Shown here piece after piece: positions 1-6,417 of a DNA stretch of 7,211 nucleotides. Each line of letters opens with the position of its first letter. Positions within the stretch are counted from its first letter, which is position 1. Made by a program: the position numbers and the translations under genes. Under the pieces are notes generated by a model, which did no database searches, was not told the DNA's origin, and was given only the letters and a program-made list of their open reading frames with translations. The DNA is taken from contig CAUZOB010000237.1 in assembly GCA_963581185.1 (NCBI GenBank), positions 1-7,211 of the forward strand, read 5' to 3'. This stretch comes from SAT2750 sp963581185. Its GTDB lineage: Bacteria > Planctomycetota > Planctomycetia > Pirellulales > Pirellulaceae.

Positions 1-105
1 GGCTTCTCTTCCGCAGGCTTCTCTTCTGCAGGCTTCTCTTCTGCAGGCTTCTCTTCTGCAGGCTTCTCTTCTGCAGGCTTCTCTTCTGCAGGCTTCTCTT
101 CTGAC
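1..105 (-). repeat. 15-bp tandem repeat encoding AEEKP
   Basis: Seven consecutive 15-bp units (plus-strand unit GGCTTCTCTTCTGCA) run from the left edge. Units 2-6 are identical, unit 1 has one T-to-C change, and unit 7 differs in its last two bases. Because 15 is a multiple of three, copy-number changes keep the frame. On the minus strand the units give a degenerate SEEKP (residues 675-679), five AEEKP, and a partial AEEK at the edge. The array probably continues outside the window. The charged, Pro-containing repeat suggests a flexible spacer or tail. Confidence 0.95.
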
Positions 106-2126
106 TCTTCGAGTGGCATATCGCCGTCATGTTGGCGGGTCAGCAAGCAGCCCGAGATGAACCAGCCGTTATCCTCGGTCGTGACGAATGATCCGGCTGG
201 ACCGAGGTACTTGGCGATTTTCAGGAAGGGCGGCATTTTCGAGCCGTCGATCAGTTGTTCCCGCGGGCTTCCATCCTTGGGGCTGAGGAATCGCTTGAGC
301 AAAGTACCCAGGATGGTCTTTGATTCGAGTGATTTTCCTTGCCGCAGCAGTTCATAGTTCACGTGATACGACTTATCCAGTCGAGTGAACACTCGCAGGC
401 TGGTCAGGTCGGCACCGAGTTGCTTGAGTGCATCGTCAACTCGCTCGTAATCGCCAACCTTTTCGAGTCCGACAGGGTTCTTGTTGCTCAGTATGTCGGT
501 GATCATGTCGACACCGGAGGCGGCAAACAGGTGCCCATCGGGAGTGACGGTGAGTGCCCACTTGGAGAGCAGCGGTTGCTGCGCCGGGGTTTCATCCTCT
601 GGCTCATCGAAAGTTTCGCCAAAGGGATCTTCAGCGAACGGATCGCCGCCGATTTCAACTTCAATCCCGATATCCTCTTCCTCGTTGACGATTTCCCAGA
701 TCACGAGTCCTTCGAACTCATGGCGCCGCTTATTCGGTTCAGCTTCCATCAGCTTGCGGATTGCATTTTCCACTGCCTCGATATTGGAGATCTCAAAGGC
801 CAGCAGCCAGCGTTCGCTGGTTGGCGTAATCGGCAGCACGGCATCGGTCAGCAGTGTCACACGGCCCCGCGAGTTGGCGACCAGATCATTTCGCAGGTCG
901 ACCTGCGGGCCATTGGGATCTTCGGCGATTCCGCTGATGATCTCTTCAAACAGGTCTTCACCTGGCTCGGCGTTGAGCAATTCGTTGACCAGCGTCTTGG
1001 CATATTCAAAGGCCTTATCGATTTGCCAGTTGAGTGAGATATAGGAGGTGGTATGGCGGGGCACCCAGACCTGCGGCACGAGGTTGGTGGAATTCGGGAA
1101 GTCGAACATGCGGGCAGCCAGCACATACTTGTCATCCGGCTTCGCTGCAACTCGCTCATCGACGGGTTTGCCTTCATCGGCCAGCTTCTTCTCGGCAGCG
1201 ATTTGTGCCGCAATAGCTGCTTCATCTTTGGGCGCGTCGATCCAGCTGTAATGGGTGAACTGCTGATCGCCATCCCGGATGAGGATCCATCCTCCTGCTC
1301 CGCGTACTGCCGAAAATCCCTGCTTGACGAACAAGTCGAGGAAGTCCTTTCCTTCGCTTTGTTCACCACGTGCATCTCGCATCGTGTTGACGTAGCCGAT
1401 GATATCGACGAACCAGTGGATCTGGGGCGTCTCATCGCCAGCGGCCTGTTGGCAGCGCTGCATGGCTGACTGGAAGGACTCCACGTCTGCCAGCCTGTTT
1501 TCGTGTTGCTCGGCGCCAAACTGGGTGAGCAGGTCTTTGATAACCTGCTGATGATCGGCCGCCACGATATAGCCTTCGTGCAGTCGGTAGTAGAGGTCGT
1601 GGCTTTTGTTCTCATCCATGTCGTCGGGGACGACATAGTGGACGACATCGACATCGACCATTTCCACGATGGATCTTTTGGCCTGGCGGGCTTCAAGTCG
1701 CCCAGCGATTTTGTCAAGCAGTTCCTCTGCCTTGTCCTCTTTTCCAGTCGCATCGACGATGGCAATCAGGGCGTGCGGTTGGTCTTCATCGTCTGGTTGC
1801 GAGACTGCAAAACTTACTTCTCCACTGCTGACGCCGCGCAGGTCCTCGAATCGCAGTCCCAGGCGTTGTTCGGATCGATTGAAGCGTTCCTTCAGCTGAC
1901 GCTCGAGATCTTCTACAAACGGCTCAAAGATGGGATCACTGACGAGTTGGCCGAGTTGCGTTTTGTTGAACCGCTCAATCAGGTCATCCAGGTCGCTGAT
2001 CGAGACATAGCCGCGTGTCGTATTTGGCAGTAACTGTTCGCTGGTTGGTGCTGCTGCAACCTCGCATGCGATCAGTGAGAAGAGGAGCGAGAAGAGAGCA
2101 AATCGGCAGAGGACAGGACGCGCCAC
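1..2126 (-). CDS. Large exported protein of unknown function with AEEKP-repeat tail (3' end outside window)
   Basis: This frame is open for 708 codons and leaves the window at the left edge without a stop. The GTG start is supported by AAGGAG seven bases upstream. The N-terminus is an export signal: Arg residues, a hydrophobic run (about residues 9-20), then LIAC with Cys21, which fits a lipobox. An Ala-Ala-Ala/Pro site at 26/27 would instead fit ordinary signal peptidase, so the choice between lipoprotein and free protein is open. The mature part begins LLPNTTRGYVSISDLDDL, an opening I associate with planctomycete exported proteins of unknown function. No later membrane segment or catalytic motif is visible. 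Residues 481-514 are strongly acidic with repeated DPF. From residue 675 the chain becomes EEKP units. The protein probably sits outside the cytoplasm; its function is unknown. Long frames on the other strand here are shadows, because this frame carries the start signals and sensible protein composition. Confidence 0.88.
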   Translation of the reverse strand, partial: MARPVLCRFALFSLLFSLIACEVAAAPTSEQLLPNTTRGYVSISDLDDLIERFNKTQLGQLVSDPIFEPFVEDLERQLKERFNRSEQRLGLRFEDLRGVSSGEVSFAVSQPDDEDQPHALIAIVDATGKEDKAEELLDKIAGRLEARQAKRSIVEMVDVDVVHYVVPDDMDENKSHDLYYRLHEGYIVAADHQQVIKDLLTQFGAEQHENRLADVESFQSAMQRCQQAAGDETPQIHWFVDIIGYVNTMRDARGEQSEGKDFLDLFVKQGFSAVRGAGGWILIRDGDQQFTHYSWIDAPKDEAAIAAQIAAEKKLADEGKPVDERVAAKPDDKYVLAARMFDFPNSTNLVPQVWVPRHTTSYISLNWQIDKAFEYAKTLVNELLNAEPGEDLFEEIISGIAEDPNGPQVDLRNDLVANSRGRVTLLTDAVLPITPTSERWLLAFEISNIEAVENAIRKLMEAEPNKRRHEFEGLVIWEIVNEEEDIGIEVEIGGDPFAEDPFGETFDEPEDETPAQQPLLSKWALTVTPDGHLFAASGVDMITDILSNKNPVGLEKVGDYERVDDALKQLGADLTSLRVFTRLDKSYHVNYELLRQGKSLESKTILGTLLKRFLSPKDGSPREQLIDGSKMPPFLKIAKYLGPAGSFVTTEDNGWFISGCLLTRQHDGDMPLEESEEKPAEEKPAEEKPAEEKPAEEKPAEEKPAEEK

Positions 2127-2133
2127 GGTGCAA

Positions 2134-2139
2134 CTCCTT
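2134..2139 (-). promoter_or_regulatory. Ribosome binding site of the exported protein gene
   Basis: AAGGAG on the minus strand lies seven bases before the GTG at 2126-2124. It supports this non-ATG start, which is also the only one that places a signal peptide at the N-terminus. Confidence 0.8.
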
Positions 2140-2146
2140 CAGTTTT

Positions 2147-2160
2147 CTCGTAAAAACGAG
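2147..2160 (-). other. Small hairpin in the leader of the exported protein gene
   Basis: A perfect 5-bp inverted repeat, CTCGT and ACGAG, encloses a four-base loop (TTTT on the transcribed strand). It sits seven bases upstream of the ribosome binding site. It could affect mRNA stability or translation, but it is short enough to arise by chance. Confidence 0.35.
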
Positions 2161-2200
2161 GTCCAGAACAGGTCAACTGTTGTGGGCAGGCGAGGACAGC

Positions 2201-2229
2201 CAGTTAGAGATCTATCGGCATGATGTCAA
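2201..2229 (-). promoter_or_regulatory. Weak promoter candidate for the exported protein gene
   Basis: On the minus strand a perfect -35 hexamer TTGACA (2229-2224) is followed after 17 bases by TAACTG (2206-2201), a poor match to TATAAT. The position, about 75 bases before the start codon, is reasonable. Only the -35 element is convincing. Confidence 0.22.
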
Positions 2230-2590
2230 AAGAATTCGAAATGCAACTCGCTGCCCTACCCAACTCCTGTGGGTGGAAACAACCTCTGGCTCGGATAATG
2301 ATCGGAAACCCTACAATTCGTACAGTTCAACTTTGACTCAGCTGGCGTCCCCCGACCGCCCGTTGGCGGTGGGGTCGACCTGACCGTCATATCTTACCAA
2401 CTGGATGACAGACGAGGAAACCGGTTCGCTGCTGGACGGTTGGGGTTTGTTGTTGAAAAATCCGCAGCATGGCCGCCGAACGGCGGGAATCACTGAGCTA
2501 CGACCCGATACACGGGTATTTATCCTTCCTGGTGATCAGCTGGCCAGCATCGGATTGGTCTGCGCCGGGCGGGATTGAAGTGCGTCTGGT

Positions 2591-2617
2591 TGGACAGGAT
2601 GGTGGGGCGTGTAAACT
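2591..2617 (+). promoter_or_regulatory. Weak promoter candidate for the kdgK-purB unit
   Basis: TGGACA (five of six matches to TTGACA) and TAAACT (four of six matches to TATAAT) are separated by 15 bases, shorter than the ideal 17. Transcription would begin near 2624, leaving a leader of about 50 bases before the kinase start. Confidence 0.25.
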
Positions 2618-2661
2618 GAAGGTTGCCGCCGTTAATAGCAGTTGGCAGTGCGGTCCAGACA

Positions 2662-2666
2662 GGGAG
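2662..2666 (+). promoter_or_regulatory. Ribosome binding site that sets the kdgK start
   Basis: GGGAG lies eight bases before the ATG at 2675 but only two before the ATG at 2669. A farther upstream TTG at 2642 has no such site. Translation from 2675 gives MFLGFGEVMMR, which puts the first beta strand of the PfkB fold right at the N-terminus, as is normal for the family. Confidence 0.65.
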
Positions 2667-2674
2667 AGATGAGA

Positions 2675-3763
2675 ATGTTCCTGGGTTTTGGCGAAGTCAT
2701 GATGCGGATCTGTCCTGGCGGCAGGCTGCGCTGGAGCCAGACCTTGCCGGGGAATGTGGAGGTCAGCTGGGGCGGTGGTGAGGCCAACGTCTGCGCCTCG
2801 TTGGCCATCTACGGCCGCGACGTTCGTTACCTGACTGCCCTCCCCGACCAGGCGATATCCCGTGCGCTGGTCCAGTCGTTACGCGGCCTGGGAGTGGATA
2901 CTGATTCGGTTTACTGGCGAGAGAAGGGCCGGCTGGGTATTTACTTCGTTGAGATTGGCGCGAATCAGCGAGGATCCACTGTGTTGTATGATCGCAACCA
3001 GAGTGCGGTCAGCCTGGCCGCTGCCTCCGAATACGATTTTGCAGCTGCCCTGGAGGATGTCCATTGGTTGCATCTGAGCGGGATCACGCCAGCGATCAGC
3101 GAGGCTGCCTGCCAGGCGAACCTTGAGCTGGCGCGGCAGGCGAAGCAACGGGGGGTGTCGATCTCCTGTGACTTGAACTATCGAAACAAGCTCTGGAAGT
3201 GGCATCCGGAGTTGTCGGGGCGCGAGCTGGCGCGGCACAGCATGGCGGAGTTGATGCCGCTGGTGGACCTCGTCATTGGCAATGAAGAAGATGCTGCGGA
3301 CGTGCTCGACATCCGTGCTGAAAGGACGGATGTCCACAAGGGGAAGTTGGATGTGAGTGCCTACCAGCAGGTTGCCCGCACGATCGCCCAGCAGTATTCG
3401 AATGTCAGTCGCGTGGCGATCACCTTGCGGGAGAGTATTTCCGCAGATCATAATAACTGGGGCGGGATGTTGCTGGACGTTGCCCAGGACCAGTGTTACC
3501 TGGCGCCTTTGTCCAGCCAGGGGGATTACCAGCCCTACCAGATTCACGACATTGTCGACCGGGTTGGAGCGGGTGATTCATTTGCAGCCGGGTTGCTGCA
3601 CGCCCTGCACAGCGACGAATTTTCCGAGCCTGGCTTGGCCATCCAGTTTGCCGTGGCGGCCAGTTGCCTGAAACACTCGATCGAGGGTGACTTCAATATG
3701 GTCAGCGAGGATGAGGTTGCTGCTCTGATGAGTGGCAATGCAAGTGGTCGAGTACAGCGCTAA
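2675..3763 (+). CDS. kdgK: 2-keto-3-deoxygluconate kinase (PfkB-family sugar kinase)
   Basis: The predicted reaction is ATP-dependent phosphorylation of 2-keto-3-deoxygluconate to KDPG in the cytoplasm, feeding sugar acids (for example from pectin or other uronates) into the Entner-Doudoroff lower branch. With the start at 2675 it has 362 residues, slightly long for the family. Visible motifs in order are GEVMMRICP (residues 6-14), GGGEANVC (33-40, substrate side), DLNYRNKLW (166-174), and the PfkB signature DRVGAGDSFAAG with the catalytic-base Asp301. KHSIEGDFN and the terminal SGRVQR are typical of the KDG kinase branch rather than of ribokinases or fructokinases, though a related sugar acid substrate cannot be excluded. 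No KDPG aldolase gene is visible nearby. purB follows after 51 bases on the same strand, so the two are probably cotranscribed, although their pathways are unrelated. Confidence 0.85.
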   Translation: MFLGFGEVMMRICPGGRLRWSQTLPGNVEVSWGGGEANVCASLAIYGRDVRYLTALPDQAISRALVQSLRGLGVDTDSVYWREKGRLGIYFVEIGANQRGSTVLYDRNQSAVSLAAASEYDFAAALEDVHWLHLSGITPAISEAACQANLELARQAKQRGVSISCDLNYRNKLWKWHPELSGRELARHSMAELMPLVDLVIGNEEDAADVLDIRAERTDVHKGKLDVSAYQQVARTIAQQYSNVSRVAITLRESISADHNNWGGMLLDVAQDQCYLAPLSSQGDYQPYQIHDIVDRVGAGDSFAAGLLHALHSDEFSEPGLAIQFAVAASCLKHSIEGDFNMVSEDEVAALMSGNASGRVQR

Positions 3764-3772
3764 TTATGGTGG

Positions 3773-3810
3773 GTCCCTGAGGGGGCTCTCGAATGGAAAG
3801 AGCGAGGGAC
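3773..3810 (+). promoter_or_regulatory. Hairpin in the kdgK-purB gap that contains the purB ribosome binding site
   Basis: The outer arms GTCCCT (3773-3778) and AGGGAC (3805-3810) pair perfectly. Inside them GCTCT (3785-3789) pairs with AGAGC (3799-3803) around a nine-base loop. The internal loop is asymmetric, with six bases on one side and one on the other. The likely purB ribosome binding site GAGGGA (3804-3809) lies almost wholly in the 3' arm, so folding would hide it. This could lower purB translation or be relieved by ribosomes or a factor. The pairing is directly visible; a regulatory role is inference. Confidence 0.45.
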
Positions 3811-3814
3811 GAGC

Positions 3815-5239
3815 GTGAGTCGTGATCGATACAGCAATCCCCTGATCACTCGCTACGCCTCGGCCGAGATGGCCGAATTGTGGGGTGACCAGCGGAAGTT
3901 CAGCAACTGGCGCCGTTTGTGGGTGGCGCTGGCCGAATCTCAGCAGGAGCTGGGGCTGGCGATCACAGATCAGCAGCTGGATGAGTTGCGCAGCCAGGTC
4001 GACAACATCGACTTTGACAAAGCGCGTGACTACGAACAGCAGTTGCGGCACGACGTGATGGCGCACCTGCGAACGTATGCAGACGCCTGTCCAGCTGCCG
4101 GGCCAATTATTCACCTCGGTGCCACCAGCTGTTTTGTGACCGACAACACCGACCTGCTGTTGATACGAGAGTCACTTAACCTGCTACGGACTCGCCTCGG
4201 CCTGGTGATCCAGGCGCTGGCTGAATTTGCCAGCCAGCACAGGGCCCTGGCCTGCCTCGGCTACACGCACATGCAGGCTGCCCAGCCGACCACGGTCGGC
4301 AAGCGAGCCTGTCTCTGGTGCCAGGACCTGGTACTGGACCTGGTCGAACTGGACCACCGCCTGGCGACGCTGGCGGCGCGCGGACCGAAGGGGACAACGG
4401 GCACACAGGCCAGTTTTCTGGAGCTGTTTGACGGAGACCACCAGAAGGTGCAATCGCTGGAGCAGTTGGTTGCCGACAGGATCGGTTTTGACAGTTGCTA
4501 CGCGGTCAGCGGACAGACTTACCCTCGCAAGGTTGACGCACAGCTGCTCGACCTGCTGTCTGGGATTGCCCAGAGCGCGCAGAAGGCGGCCACCGACATT
4601 CGGCTGCTGGCTCATCGCAAGGAGCTTGAGGAGCCGTTTGAAAAAGATCAGGTCGGTTCCTCGGCGATGGCCTACAAACGAAATCCGATGCGCAGCGAAC
4701 GGATCTGTGCACTTTCCCGTTTTGTCATCAGCCTGCAGTCGAGCGGTGCTCAGACAGCGGCGACGCAGTGGATGGAGCGTACGCTGGACGATAGTGCCAA
4801 TCGGCGGCTGGTGTTGCCGCAGGCCTTGCTGGCAGTCGACGCGATCCTGTTGCTTTACCTCAACGTTGCGCAGGGCCTGGTCACCTATCCAGAGGTGATT
4901 GCCAGTAACTTGCAGGCGGAGCTGCCGTTCATGGCGACCGAGGCGATCCTGATGGCGGCGGTTAAGGCGGGTGGCGACCGGCAGCTTTTGCACGAGGAGA
5001 TTCGTCGTCATAGCCAGGCAGCGGCTGAGCAGGTGAAGCAGCGCGGCAAGCCAAATGATTTACTGGCGCGATTGGCCGACGATGCCGCTTTTGGCTCTCT
5101 CGACCTTGAATCGCTGACCGAGCCGGATCGATTTGTCGGCCGTGCTCCACAGCAGGTGGATGAATTCCTGCAGACAGTGATCGAACCACTACGGGGGACA
5201 CTGGCAACAGAGGATCCGGGTGGCGACGTCCGCGTCTAG
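3815..5239 (+). CDS. purB: Adenylosuccinate lyase
   Basis: This enzyme acts twice in purine synthesis: it splits SAICAR to AICAR plus fumarate, and adenylosuccinate to AMP plus fumarate. It works as a cytoplasmic homotetramer of the fumarase/aspartase superfamily. The 474 residues start at a GTG with GAGGGA five bases upstream. Conserved blocks are HLGATSCFVTDNTDL (from residue 100), GYTHMQAAQPTTVGKR (149-164, with probable catalytic His152), GPKGTTGTQASF (190-201), and the flexible signature loop GSSAMAYKRNPMRSER (281-296, with the catalytic Ser at 282 or 283). The KGTTGTQASF and KRNPMRSER blocks and the length resemble the human ADSL-type branch more than the shorter Bacillus or E. coli forms. 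The signature normally reads SSAMPYKRNP or SSAMPHKRNP; here Ala286 replaces the Pro. All expected catalytic residues remain, so it should be active. It follows kdgK by 51 bases and is probably read from the same transcript. Confidence 0.95.
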   Translation: MSRDRYSNPLITRYASAEMAELWGDQRKFSNWRRLWVALAESQQELGLAITDQQLDELRSQVDNIDFDKARDYEQQLRHDVMAHLRTYADACPAAGPIIHLGATSCFVTDNTDLLLIRESLNLLRTRLGLVIQALAEFASQHRALACLGYTHMQAAQPTTVGKRACLWCQDLVLDLVELDHRLATLAARGPKGTTGTQASFLELFDGDHQKVQSLEQLVADRIGFDSCYAVSGQTYPRKVDAQLLDLLSGIAQSAQKAATDIRLLAHRKELEEPFEKDQVGSSAMAYKRNPMRSERICALSRFVISLQSSGAQTAATQWMERTLDDSANRRLVLPQALLAVDAILLLYLNVAQGLVTYPEVIASNLQAELPFMATEAILMAAVKAGGDRQLLHEEIRRHSQAAAEQVKQRGKPNDLLARLADDAAFGSLDLESLTEPDRFVGRAPQQVDEFLQTVIEPLRGTLATEDPGGDVRV

Positions 5240-5242
5240 TGC

Positions 5243-5259
5243 TGCTTCAACGCGAAGCA
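5243..5259 (+). terminator. Possible weak terminator hairpin after purB
   Basis: TGCTTC and GAAGCA form a perfect 6-bp stem around AACGC, beginning three bases after the purB stop codon at 5237-5239. There is no U tract after it, so it may protect the mRNA 3' end rather than terminate. The remaining 80 or so bases before the converging fur gene show no other clear signal. Confidence 0.3.
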
Positions 5260-5343
5260 TCAGAGCGGGGTGAACGGTGCCGACATCTGTGAGAGGTTCG
5301 TTGCTCTCCATCCAGGTATGACAAGACGCTCCAGCCTGGCCTG

Positions 5344-5847
5344 CTAGATCCGATCCTGCTTGCGCTTCGTCCTGCGTGGCGTGCGGCTACAGGATTCGCA
5401 GCGACCGGTGATAATCAAGCGGTGACCGCTGATGCGAAAGCGGTTCTCAGCAGCCACCTGGTCTCGCAACCTTGTCAGTTCTTCGCTCTGGAATTCGATC
5501 AGCCGCTGGCACTTTTCGCAGTACAGGTGATCGTGTTCCGGGTAGCCATAATCGTGCTCGTAGACCGAGCGGCCTGCCAGCGAGAATCGCCGCAGCAGGC
5601 CGGCATCCACAAATTCATTCAGTGTCCTGTAAACTGTCGGCCGGCTGACATGGTTTGATTCCCCGTGAGCTGGCAGCTGCTCAATCAGCGTGTCGGCATC
5701 AAAATGCTCGTGCCGTGAAAAGACCAGTTCCAGCAGTGCCCGCCGCTGTTGCGTCTGACGCATGCCGCGACTCTGAAGATACTCTTCAAACCGCTCGCCA
5801 GGCGACATCGATACCTGGACCTCGTTAAGAGAGTAGTCCTTGGCCAT
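5344..5847 (-). CDS. fur: Fur-family metal-responsive transcriptional regulator
   Basis: This is a DNA-binding repressor of the Fur family, 167 residues against a usual 135-160. Residues 15-90 form the winged-helix domain: MRQTQQRRALLELVF opens it, HEHFDADTL (46-54) carries a metal-linked His pair, and VSRPTVYRTL (67-76) is the recognition helix. The C-terminal dimerisation and metal domain has HDHLYCEKCQRLIEF (105-119) with His105, His107, Cys110 and Cys113, then His142 and a second CxxC at Cys150/Cys153. The two CxxC pairs predict a structural zinc site. The tail (RTPRRTKRKQDRI) is unusually basic. Iron is the most likely effector, but Zur or PerR function cannot be excluded from sequence. 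The ATG at 5847 has only a weak upstream GGGGCGAG; a start at Met14 is possible. It lies downstream of flgM but is separated by a terminator and has its own promoter and operator candidates. Confidence 0.9.
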   Translation of the reverse strand: MAKDYSLNEVQVSMSPGERFEEYLQSRGMRQTQQRRALLELVFSRHEHFDADTLIEQLPAHGESNHVSRPTVYRTLNEFVDAGLLRRFSLAGRSVYEHDYGYPEHDHLYCEKCQRLIEFQSEELTRLRDQVAAENRFRISGHRLIITGRCESCSRTPRRTKRKQDRI

Positions 5848-5871
5848 TATTTGTGCTCGCCCCAGCAGGAA

Positions 5872-5895
5872 CTTATTGATCCCAGTCTCAATAAG
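5872..5895. promoter_or_regulatory. Inverted repeat, probable operator in front of fur
   Basis: CTTATTGA (5872-5879) and TCAATAAG (5888-5895) form a perfect 8-bp inverted repeat with an 8-bp spacer. It lies 24-48 bases before the fur start codon and covers the predicted transcription start. The AT-rich arms and dyad symmetry suit a dimeric repressor. The spacing is not that of the classical 19-bp Fur box, so binding by this Fur protein is an inference. Confidence 0.55.
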
Positions 5896-5898
5896 GAG

Positions 5899-5928
5899 AT
5901 TCTAGTTTCTGCAGGGGGTATTCGGCAA
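5899..5928 (-). promoter_or_regulatory. Predicted fur promoter
   Basis: On the minus strand TTGCCG (5928-5923, four of six matches to TTGACA) is followed after 18 bases by TAGAAT (5904-5899, five of six matches to TATAAT). Transcription would start near 5892, inside the inverted repeat. A promoter is required here because the flgM terminator lies just upstream. Confidence 0.5.
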
Positions 5929-5944
5929 GGCTTCGGCAGTCAGC

Positions 5945-5979
5945 AAAAAAAACAGGCCTGCCGAAGAGGGCAAGCCTGT
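5945..5979 (-). terminator. Rho-independent terminator of flgM
   Basis: On the minus strand ACAGGC-T-TGCC pairs with GGCA-G-GCCTGT, an 11-bp stem with one G-U pair and a six-base loop. It is followed at once by eight T residues. The stem begins 31 bases after the flgM stop codon. This is the clearest terminator in the window and separates flgM from fur. Confidence 0.92.
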
Positions 5980-6010
5980 GGTGTATGAGCGACAGGTTAT
6001 TGGCTGGGTG

Positions 6011-6301
6011 TTAGCCAATTTCATCGAGCAAACGCTCGACTGCGATGTTGATCTTCTCTTCGGTCTCGTAGCTACCTGATTCAATGGCGGCCTTGATATC
6101 GGCGACCTGTTCGGCCCGGATCTCGGGCAGCTGCTTGGCGTGCTCGACTAGATCGGCAGCCTGGCTGGCCATTTCAGCTTCCTGGGAAATCTCCAGCTGG
6201 TCAGCGGCCTGGACCTGGTCGGTCGCCTCGGACGCGGGCGCGGATTCGACAGGCTGGGGCGCGTTTACCGGCTGGGTACCGTGGATTCCGTGAATCTCCA
6301 T
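6011..6301 (-). CDS. flgM: Anti-sigma-28 factor FlgM
   Basis: FlgM binds the flagellar sigma factor FliA (sigma-28) and holds it inactive until the hook-basal body is finished, when FlgM is exported through it. The 96 residues match the usual length. Residues 1-45 are rich in Ala, Gln, Glu and Pro and look disordered, as expected for the exported half. Residues 50-96 carry the sigma-binding helices: AKQLPEIRAEQVADIKAAIESGSY matches the family core (IR..V..IK.AI.SG.Y), followed by a terminal helix ending ERLLDEIG. The ATG at 6301 has GGGGAG nine bases upstream. No other flagellar gene is in the window, so it is monocistronic, ending at the strong terminator. Presence of flgM implies a motile stage, in line with flagellated swarmer cells of many planctomycetes. 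Confidence 0.9.
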   Translation of the reverse strand: MEIHGIHGTQPVNAPQPVESAPASEATDQVQAADQLEISQEAEMASQAADLVEHAKQLPEIRAEQVADIKAAIESGSYETEEKINIAVERLLDEIG

Positions 6302-6357
6302 CGACCTGGACTCCCCAAAACTGGGTTAAATGTCAACTCTATCCAAGGCCCGCGGGT

Positions 6358-6384
6358 CGTCCGGCGAGGTCCGAAATCCTGTTA
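6358..6384 (-). promoter_or_regulatory. Weak sigma-28-like promoter candidate for flgM
   Basis: On the minus strand TAACAGGA (6384-6377), an 11-base spacer and GCCGGACG (6365-6358) keep the spacing of the FliA consensus TAAAGTTT-N11-GCCGATAA. Only TAA and GCCG match. flgM is often under sigma-28 control in other bacteria, which makes it worth noting. Confidence 0.2.
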
Positions 6385-6417
6385 GATTCCGACAGCTGCC
6401 GACTCCTGGGCCGTGGA

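Larger units (their letters stand above)
2127..2674. other. Long intergenic region between divergent genes, with several possible hairpins
   Basis: No convincing gene lies in these roughly 550 bases. The left part is the leader and promoter region of the minus-strand exported protein. The middle part has four possible plus-strand hairpins. At 2350-2374, CCCC and ACCGCC pair with GGCGGT and GGGG around a CGTT loop, with one bulged base. At 2428-2468, GCTGC pairs with GCAGC over a long loop. At 2473-2486, CCGCC and GGCGG enclose GAAC. At 2503-2517, ACCCG and CGGGT enclose ATACA. None is followed by a U tract, so they are not typical terminators. A 57-codon frame (2405-2578, MTDEETGSLLDGWGLLLKNP...) has no ribosome binding site and is probably not a gene. 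The right end holds the leader of the kinase gene. Confidence 0.6.

Noticed and set aside
1..105. Short direct repeats as a CRISPR array
   Set aside because: The units touch each other with no spacers and translate in frame as AEEKP, so they are a coding tandem repeat.
339..2033. Several long open frames on the plus strand and one on the minus strand (857-1765)
   Set aside because: They are shadows of the exported protein gene. None has a ribosome binding site or a recognisable domain, and the gene's own frame has a signal peptide, a good start and a continuous open frame.
2405..2578. 57-codon plus-strand frame starting MTDEETGSLLDGWG
   Set aside because: It has no ribosome binding site, overlaps several hairpins and has no recognisable motif. 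A homolog search could revive it.
2469..2672. 67-codon plus-strand frame before kdgK
   Set aside because: It has no ribosome binding site, its composition is not distinctive and it runs through the likely kdgK leader.
4184..5011. Long minus-strand frame opposite purB
   Set aside because: The plus strand encodes an unmistakable PurB with all signature blocks, so this frame is a by-product of GC-rich codon use.
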